Source of the DNA: an uncultured Alphaproteobacteria bacterium
Lineage (GTDB): Bacteria; Pseudomonadota; Alphaproteobacteria; Micavibrionales; Micavibrionaceae
Reading direction: 5' to 3'
Length of the DNA stretch: 5,261 nt
Assembly (NCBI GenBank): GCA_937128575.1
Contig: CAKZMN010000139.1
Coordinates: forward strand, 1-5,261
The position numbers and the translations under genes are program-made. The notes under the pieces were generated by a model. It did not search any database. It was not told the origin of the DNA and saw only the letters and a list, made by a program, of their open reading frames with translations. Shown one piece after another: positions 1-3,846 of the stretch. Each line of letters starts with the position of its first letter. Position 1 is the first letter of the stretch.

Positions 1-1
1 T

Positions 2-427
2 GAAAAAATAGATTTAAGCGGCGCGACAATAAAAGTGCCGCCAGGAACAGACGCCGTGCAGATGGTTGAACTAAAGGATGGCACAACAGCATTTATCCCG
101 CTTGAATTTGATAAGCTAGACGCTGTACCGGGGGAGAAATTTACCGAGAAAAATAAGAAAGATATTATAACCAGAGAATATACCGAGACTAAATATAACG
201 ACACGAATGGCGACTTTAAAAAACAATATGAAGGTCTAGGGCTCAGCGAAGGGCAAATCAATAGACTAGTCGAAGAAGCTGGTGAAGTTAAAGTTAGAGT
301 CGATAGCCCAACAAAGAAAGACGCCATTCAAGATGGAATCAGTGATTTGGCAGACAAGGCAGCAAAAGCCGTGGATGGTATCAAGGGTGCTGATCTTCCT
401 AACATCCCCAAAATCCCTGGCGGTTAA
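2..427 (+). CDS. Hypothetical hydrophilic protein, 5'-partial (C-terminal 141 residues)
   Basis: The reading frame is open from base 2 to the TAA at 425-427, with no stop before the window edge, so the true start lies to the left. The GTG at 35 is only an internal valine codon and has no ribosome binding site. The 141 visible residues begin EKIDLSGATIKVPPGTD and are highly charged, with a Lys/Glu/Asp-rich middle and no membrane segment. The C-terminus is Ala/Lys/Asp-rich, then Pro/Ile/Gly-rich (ends NIPKIPGG). I recognise no family or catalytic motif. The start VPPGTDAVQMVELKDGTTAFIPL looks like beta-strand material, possibly the end of a larger surface or structural protein, but this is only an impression. 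The gene is AT-richer than the flagellar genes to the right and is followed at once by a hairpin terminator, so it probably ends its own transcription unit. Confidence 0.75.
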   Translation, partial: EKIDLSGATIKVPPGTDAVQMVELKDGTTAFIPLEFDKLDAVPGEKFTEKNKKDIITREYTETKYNDTNGDFKKQYEGLGLSEGQINRLVEEAGEVKVRVDSPTKKDAIQDGISDLADKAAKAVDGIKGADLPNIPKIPGG

Positions 428-449
428 ATAGCTTTTACGCTATTTTTTT
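426..449 (+). terminator. Rho-independent terminator after the first gene
   Basis: The 7-bp inverted repeat AAATAGC (426-432) / GCTATTT (439-445) encloses a six-base loop. A run of seven T (443-449) overlaps its 3' arm and continues past it. The stem starts inside the stop codon. It holds only two G-C pairs, so the hairpin is weak and termination may be incomplete. Confidence 0.55.
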
Positions 450-491
450 GACATAACTACAAAGTCTGTATAGTATCCCTTACACTATAAT
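448..491 (+). promoter_or_regulatory. Sigma-70-type promoter for the 140-residue hypothetical gene
   Basis: A perfect -35 hexamer TTGACA (448-453) is followed after 17 bases by TAGTAT (471-476), a fair -10, which predicts a start near 483. A perfect TATAAT also lies at 486-491 but has no good -35 at the right distance; used alone it would start transcription near 498. Either start gives a short leader to the ATG at 514. The second start would leave the alternative ATG at 496 outside or at the very end of the transcript. The -35 begins within the T-run of the preceding terminator. Confidence 0.6.
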
Positions 492-500
492 TTAGATGAT

Positions 501-505
501 AAGGA
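501..505 (+). promoter_or_regulatory. Ribosome binding site choosing the ATG at 514
   Basis: AAGGA lies eight bases before the ATG at 514, an ideal distance. The in-frame upstream ATG at 496 has no such site, and the AAGGA falls inside the reading frame it would open. The start at 514 is therefore preferred. Confidence 0.7.
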
Positions 506-513
506 CTCTAGTC

Positions 514-936
514 ATGGACGGTATTCAGAGCTTAAAAAGAAAATGGGATCTGCTGGGCTATAAAAAGCAAAAAAACCAGCTGCAAAATTTTTTCGGATTT
601 CATATGAGTGAAGAAGAATACTTAGAGCTCGGCGATAGTGTTAAAAGCGTACTTGGAAATAATGACACAGCTAAAATATTAGAAAATTGGTCAGAAAATC
701 TGGGGTGCGAGGATCTCGCAAAAGCAAGGGTGTTCCTTGATGTTTTCGGTCTCATAAGCTTTGGACATGATGCAAAAATAAATCTTTTTAGACCTGAAAA
801 TCAACCGCTCAGACAATCTGTTTCAAATCTGAAAAGGCTGCTTGAGGAACATGATGGTATCAAAGATTACTGGCTATCCAAATATGATGTGTATTTAACG
901 GAGCTTGATCAGGAAAGCCCAGCTGTAAGTCTTTAA
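514..936 (+). CDS. Hypothetical protein, 140 residues, no recognised family
   Basis: The protein starts MDGIQSLKRKWDLLGYKKQ and ends ESPAVSL. It has a basic N-terminus (LKRKW, YKKQKNQ), then a mostly amphipathic, probably helical body rich in Leu, Glu, Asp and Asn. A mid segment (ARVFLDVFGLISFGHDAKINLF) is the most hydrophobic stretch but is too short and too charged for a convincing membrane helix. There is no signal peptide, and I see no enzymatic motif, zinc-binding cysteine set or helix-turn-helix I would defend. It is a single-gene unit with its own promoter upstream and a strong hairpin six bases after the stop. The coding sequence is AT-rich compared with ctrA, fliI and fliK; in one counted 60-base line 23 bases are G or C. 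This could mean a horizontally acquired or fast-evolving accessory gene. That it is a gene rests on the promoter, binding site, length and terminator, not on homology. Confidence 0.75.
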   Translation: MDGIQSLKRKWDLLGYKKQKNQLQNFFGFHMSEEEYLELGDSVKSVLGNNDTAKILENWSENLGCEDLAKARVFLDVFGLISFGHDAKINLFRPENQPLRQSVSNLKRLLEEHDGIKDYWLSKYDVYLTELDQESPAVSL

Positions 937-941
937 AATTA

Positions 942-976
942 AAAAACGGCGCTGGAGATTTCTCCGCGCCGTTTTT
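942..976. terminator. Bidirectional rho-independent terminator between convergent genes
   Basis: An 11-bp outer stem AAAAACGGCGC (942-952) / GCGCCGTTTTT (966-976) encloses an inner stem GGAG (954-957) / CTCC (962-965), with one bulged T at 953 and a four-base loop. An A-run precedes it and a T-run closes it, so each strand has a GC-rich hairpin followed by U. It lies 6 bp after the plus-strand hypothetical gene and about 25 bp after the ctrA stop on the minus strand, so it should serve both. Confidence 0.9.
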
Positions 977-1001
977 GTATTCTGATATGTGCGCTGAAAG
1001 C

Positions 1002-1700
1002 CTAAGCCACAGCCGATTCATTCGCACGTGGATCACGCAGAACATATCCGCGGCCCCATACGGTTTCGATGTAATTATCACCTTCGGCGGCGTCCGCTAG
1101 CTTCTTGCGTAGCTTACAAATAAACACATCAATGATCTTAACTTCTGGCTCGTCCATGCCACCATAAAGATGGTTCAGGAACATTTCCTTGGTCAGGGTC
1201 GTGCCCTTACGCAGGGAAAGCAGCTCAATAATGCCATATTCCTTACCTGTTAAATGCAGCGGCGCGCCAGCAACTTCAACCGTGCGGCTATCAAGGTTGA
1301 CCTTAACTTTACCAGTTTCAATGATGCTCTGTGAGTGCCCCTGAGAGCGGCGAACAATCGCCTGAATGCGGGCAACAAGCTCGCGCTTATCAAACGGCTT
1401 GGTCAAATAATCATCAGCGCCAAAGCCAAGAGCTTTAATTTTATTGTCTAGTTCCGCAAGACCAGAAAGAATAAGAACGGGCGTATCAACCTTTGCATCA
1501 CGTAGCGCCTTAAGCACGTCATAGCCATCCATATCTGGCAACATAAGGTCCAAAATGATGATGTCATAGTCGTAAATCTTACCTAGATCCAAGCCATCCT
1601 CACCCAAATCAGTGGTATCAATAATATATCCTTCTGATTTAAGCATAAGCTCAATAGACTTCGCGGTAGACGAATCGTCTTCAACCAATAAAACGCGCAT
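1002..1700 (-). CDS. ctrA: Cell-cycle transcriptional regulator CtrA (OmpR/PhoB-type response regulator)
   Basis: This 232-residue protein is recognisably CtrA, the master cell-cycle and flagellar regulator of alphaproteobacteria; the Caulobacter protein is about the same length. The receiver domain (about 1-120) has the acidic pocket E7-D8-D9, phosphoacceptor D51 ([13 protein letters not shown]), the switch residue S79 in LILSG, and K101 in YLTKPF. The C-terminal winged-helix DNA-binding domain (about 125-225) carries the signature stretches [47 protein letters not shown] and [11 protein letters not shown], near-identical to my memory of CtrA. The start is an ATG with a strong AAGGGG site (1708-1713, minus strand) seven bases away. 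The C-terminus is ESAVA; in Caulobacter two terminal alanines form the ClpXP degradation signal, so Ala-Val-Ala may or may not act likewise. Phosphorylation would come from a CckA-ChpT-type relay not seen here. The gene is divergent from fliI across a region with TTAA half-sites, suggesting autoregulation and control of fliI. Confidence 0.97.
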   Translation of the reverse strand: MRVLLVEDDSSTAKSIELMLKSEGYIIDTTDLGEDGLDLGKIYDYDIIILDLMLPDMDGYDVLKALRDAKVDTPVLILSGLAELDNKIKALGFGADDYLTKPFDKRELVARIQAIVRRSQGHSQSIIETGKVKVNLDSRTVEVAGAPLHLTGKEYGIIELLSLRKGTTLTKEMFLNHLYGGMDEPEVKIIDVFICKLRKKLADAAEGDNYIETVWGRGYVLRDPRANESAVA

Positions 1701-1742
1701 AAAGTAACCCCTTGAAATTGTTAGTTTTTGAAAATGGCCTTG

Positions 1743-1776
1743 TTAACCTTTATTAATATATCTTAACAAATATTAA
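1743..1776. promoter_or_regulatory. Array of four TTAA half-sites at 10-bp spacing (probable CtrA binding region)
   Basis: TTAA occurs at 1743-1746, 1753-1756, 1763-1766 and 1773-1776, each separated by exactly six bases. Three of the four are followed by C (TTAAC). CtrA recognises paired TTAA half-sites, classically with a seven-base spacer (TTAA-N7-TTAA), so these are one base shorter. The array lies 43-76 bp upstream of the ctrA start codon, where an autoregulated proximal promoter would be expected. TTAA is palindromic, so the sites face both ctrA and fliI. Binding is inferred; the phasing is seen directly. Confidence 0.6.
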
Positions 1777-1783
1777 CGTAGGC

Positions 1784-1809
1784 CACAAATTCTTTTGTGC
1801 CTTTTTGTG
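1784..1809. repeat. Short inverted and direct repeat in the ctrA/fliI intergenic region
   Basis: CACAAA (1784-1789) and TTTGTG (1794-1799) form a 6-bp inverted repeat around a four-base loop. TTTTGTG then recurs as a direct repeat at 1793-1799 and 1803-1809, again a 10-bp step. It could be an operator for a second regulator or a chance result of T-rich sequence. It is too small and lacks a GC-rich stem, so I do not call it a terminator. Confidence 0.3.
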
Positions 1810-1825
1810 ATCTGTTTTCTGCGCG

Positions 1826-1855
1826 CTTATGGTGTTAAACTATATGTAGAGTCAA
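1826..1855 (-). promoter_or_regulatory. Candidate distal ctrA promoter with a GANTC site in its -35
   Basis: Read on the minus strand, TTGACT (1855-1850) is a five-of-six match to a -35. After 18 bases CATAAG (1831-1826) is a four-of-six match to a -10. The GANTC sequence at 1849-1853 overlaps the -35. In Caulobacter the distal ctrA promoter P1 is controlled by CcrM methylation of a GANTC site near its -35, so the layout is similar. On the plus strand the same region is the fliI leader: a lone TTAA at 1835-1838 and a TATAAG at 1859-1864 could belong to a fliI promoter, but I find no convincing -35/-10 pair for it. Confidence 0.35.
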
Positions 1856-1880
1856 TTTTATAAGAGTTTTCTAATTTTTC

Positions 1881-3428
1881 ATGGATCGATTATCTGACAA
1901 AGCCAAGGCTGCCGTAACACTTTTGCCCGACAAAGAGGTCTATGGCGAGGTCACGAAGATCCTCGGCCTTTTGGTTGAGATCGTTGGCTTCGGTCAAAAT
2001 CTTTCCATCGGCTCCATGGTGTATTTGCGCCCGAATGATTTAATTGATGTGCCCTGTGAGGTCGTCGGCTTTAGAGACGGCCACGCGCTGCTTATGCCAT
2101 TTGGCACATTGGAGGGGATCGGTCTGGGTTGTAAGGCAGTCATTCAAGAAAAAGCGCCCGTTATCCGTCCTGATGATTCATGGCTAGGTCGCGTAATTAA
2201 TGGTCGGGCGGAGGCGATTGATGGCCTTGGCCCATTGCGTCTTGGCGGTCATCCCGTTCCACTTAAAAATAAACCACCACCGCCACATTCAAGGCAGCGC
2301 ATGGGAAAACAGCTTGATCTAGGCGTGCGCACCGTGAACTCATTCCTCGCCACATGCCAGGGGCAGCGAATGGGCATTTTCTCTGGTTCCGGCGTTGGTA
2401 AATCGGTGCTGCTCTCAATGATGGCGCGCTATACTGACGCCGATGTTTCCGTGATTGGTCTGGTGGGGGAGCGTGGTCGAGAGGTGCAAGAATTCTTGGA
2501 AGATGATTTGGGCCCTGACGGTCTTGCGCGCTCTGTCGTTGTTGTTGCAACAGGCGACGAGCCCGCATTAATGCGCAGGCAGGCCGCCTATATAACGCTG
2601 TCTATTGCTGAGTATTTCCGTGATCAGGGCAAAAACGTTTTGTGCTTGATCGACTCCGTCACCCGCTTTGCCATGGCGCAGCGCGAAATCGGACTAAGCG
2701 CAGGGGAGCCACCAACATCAAAGGGTTACCCGCCGACAACATTTGGTGAGCTAGCCAGATTGCTTGAGCGCGCCGGACCAGGTGCGCAGGGGCAGGGCTC
2801 AATCACGGGGCTATTCTCCGTTTTGGTGGAGGGTGACGATCACAATGAACCAATCTCCGATGCGGTGCGCGGTATTGTTGATGGGCATATCGTAATGCAG
2901 CGCGAAATTGCAGATCGCGGTCGCTATCCCGCGATTAATGTTTTGAAGTCTGTGTCGCGCGCCATGCCCGCCGCATTGACGGAGCAGCAAAATCAAATCA
3001 TCCGCCGCGCAAAACAAATCATCACCACGTACGAAGATATGGCGGAGCTGATCCGTCTTGGCGCCTACCGCCGCGGAAGTGACCCAGAGGTTGATAATGC
3101 CATCGCCATTTATCCGCAAATTGAAGAGTTCCTGTCCCAGCACAAAGACGAGCAAACCATGATCGAAGAAGGGTTTGAGCGTTTGGGAACGATCATCGGC
3201 ATGCCGTATCTAAGCGAAGCCTATATGAGTAACGACCTACCTGGATACGATGCTGAGTTTGAGGCATTGGTTCGGCAGCAACCAAATGAAAAACCGCCTG
3301 AGCAAGAAGCCGCACCCGTTATAGAGGAAGATGAGCAACCATCGCCAGATGAGTTCATAGAAAAATCCCCCTTCACCGCGATCAACAAAGCCAACAAGGA
3401 TAATGAGCCAGAGGTAAATGATGGCTGA
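1881..3428 (+). CDS. fliI: Flagellum-specific export ATPase FliI
   Basis: FliI is the cytoplasmic ATPase of the flagellar type III export apparatus; it forms a hexamer related to the F1 beta subunit and helps deliver substrates to the FlhA/FlhB gate. An N-terminal beta-barrel domain (about 15-95) precedes the ATPase core. Visible motifs are the Walker A loop GSGVGKS with K174, GERGREV with the probable catalytic E197, the Walker B strand VLCLID ending at D258, then SAGEPPTSKGYPPTTF, LLERAG and VEGDDHNEPISD, and LKSVSRAMP, where the arginine is the likely finger residue. The spacing and the lack of an F1-type N-terminus favour FliI over F1 beta; YscN-type secretion ATPases are similar, but fliJ and fliK neighbours settle it. 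At 515 residues it is longer than the usual 440-460, owing to a tail whose last 48 residues (468-515) hold 14 acidic residues, 4 lysines and 8 prolines. An in-frame TAA at 1872-1874 and the lack of another Met before residue 46 fix the ATG, although the nearest purine-rich site (AAGAG, 1862-1866) is 14 bases away. First gene of an operon with fliJ. Confidence 0.96.
   Translation: MDRLSDKAKAAVTLLPDKEVYGEVTKILGLLVEIVGFGQNLSIGSMVYLRPNDLIDVPCEVVGFRDGHALLMPFGTLEGIGLGCKAVIQEKAPVIRPDDSWLGRVINGRAEAIDGLGPLRLGGHPVPLKNKPPPPHSRQRMGKQLDLGVRTVNSFLATCQGQRMGIFSGSGVGKSVLLSMMARYTDADVSVIGLVGERGREVQEFLEDDLGPDGLARSVVVVATGDEPALMRRQAAYITLSIAEYFRDQGKNVLCLIDSVTRFAMAQREIGLSAGEPPTSKGYPPTTFGELARLLERAGPGAQGQGSITGLFSVLVEGDDHNEPISDAVRGIVDGHIVMQREIADRGRYPAINVLKSVSRAMPAALTEQQNQIIRRAKQIITTYEDMAELIRLGAYRRGSDPEVDNAIAIYPQIEEFLSQHKDEQTMIEEGFERLGTIIGMPYLSEAYMSNDLPGYDAEFEALVRQQPNEKPPEQEAAPVIEEDEQPSPDEFIEKSPFTAINKANKDNEPEVNDG
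3411..3414 (+). promoter_or_regulatory. Ribosome binding site for fliJ, inside the end of fliI
   Basis: GAGG is six bases before the ATG at 3421 and only three before the overlapping in-frame ATG at 3418, so 3421 is the better start. Either way fliJ overlaps fliI by 8 or 11 bases, implying translational coupling. Confidence 0.5.
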
Positions 3429-3741
3429 TCTTGATCCGCTAATCCGCGTGCGTAAACATGTTATCGACCAGAAACAAAAATTTCTGGCGGAGTTATATCG
3501 CCAGGCAGAAGAAATGGATAACCAGAAGAATACCATGCTAGATCAGTTGGATATTGAGCAAGAAAAGGTCAAGGAAATGGGCGTGGAAATGCTGTCTTAT
3601 TTTGGCCCCTATACCAAAGCCGTTAAAGAGCGCGTATCAGACATTGATGAGGCGCTTGTTACATTGGATACCCGCATAGAAATCGCGCGCGACGACTTGC
3701 GCGAAGCCTTTGCCGAATGGAAAAAAATCGAAATTACGTAA
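3421..3741 (+). CDS. fliJ: Flagellar export protein FliJ, truncated by a premature stop
   Basis: FliJ is a small antiparallel coiled-coil protein that sits in the FliI hexamer much as gamma sits in F1, and it helps couple ATP and proton energy to export through FlhA. This product starts MADLDPLIRVRKHVIDQKQK and is almost wholly charged, heptad-like helix (EELYRQ-type and KVKEMGVEML-type stretches, then VSDIDEALVTLDTRIEIARDD). The assignment rests on this composition, the position directly after fliI with overlapping ends, and the size of the uninterrupted frame. It stops at a TAA (3739-3741) after only 106 residues, while FliJ proteins are typically about 140-150. The same frame continues for 34 sensible codons to 3846. 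The short form would lack the last part of the second coiled-coil arm. It could be a nonsense mutation, a sequencing error, or readthrough; a substitution or assembly error seems likeliest. Confidence 0.85.
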   Translation: MADLDPLIRVRKHVIDQKQKFLAELYRQAEEMDNQKNTMLDQLDIEQEKVKEMGVEMLSYFGPYTKAVKERVSDIDEALVTLDTRIEIARDDLREAFAEWKKIEIT

Positions 3742-3846
3742 GAGCGCCGTGAAGATGAAGAGACCAAAGAACAAAACCGCAAAGATTCTAATGAGTTGGA
3801 TGAAGTCGGTTTGGAGATTTTTCGCCGTAACCAAGAAGAGCGCTAA
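3742..3846 (+). pseudogene. fliJ: In-frame C-terminal remainder of fliJ beyond the TAA
   Basis: Directly after the TAA, in the same frame, 34 codons read ERREDEETKEQNRKDSNELD and on to GLEIFRRNQEER before a TAA at 3844-3846. The charged helix followed by a Leu-Asp-Glu segment and an Arg-Arg ending is just how I remember alphaproteobacterial FliJ C-termini. With a sense codon at 3739 the protein would be 141 residues, the usual family size. There is no start codon and ribosome binding site pair of its own. Its end overlaps the stop of the opposite fliK-like gene by two bases (3844-3845), a tight tail-to-tail fit that also suggests the original fliJ ended here. Confidence 0.8.

Noticed and set aside
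496..513. Upstream ATG at 496 as start of the 140-residue protein
   Set aside because: It has no ribosome binding site and would be at or before the 5' end of a transcript from the TATAAT at 486-491; the ATG at 514 has an ideal AAGGA.
860..1081. 73-residue minus-strand frame across the terminator and the end of ctrA
   Set aside because: It crosses the strong bidirectional hairpin and overlaps ctrA in another frame, with no family resemblance.
1743..1776. TTAA repeats as a CRISPR-like or plasmid iteron array
   Set aside because: Only four bases repeat at a 10-bp period over 34 bp directly upstream of ctrA. This fits regulatory half-sites; there are no spacers of CRISPR size and no replication gene.
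2263..2568. Minus-strand frame inside fliI (and similar ones at 2811-3155 and 3237-3536)
   Set aside because: These lie wholly inside the well-supported fliI/fliJ coding sequence and read as shadow protein rich in Arg, His, Cys or Trp.
3739..3741. TAA reassigned to an amino acid in this genome
   Set aside because: TAA is the terminal codon of the first two plus-strand genes and no conserved protein in the window has other internal TAA, so mutation, error or readthrough is simpler.
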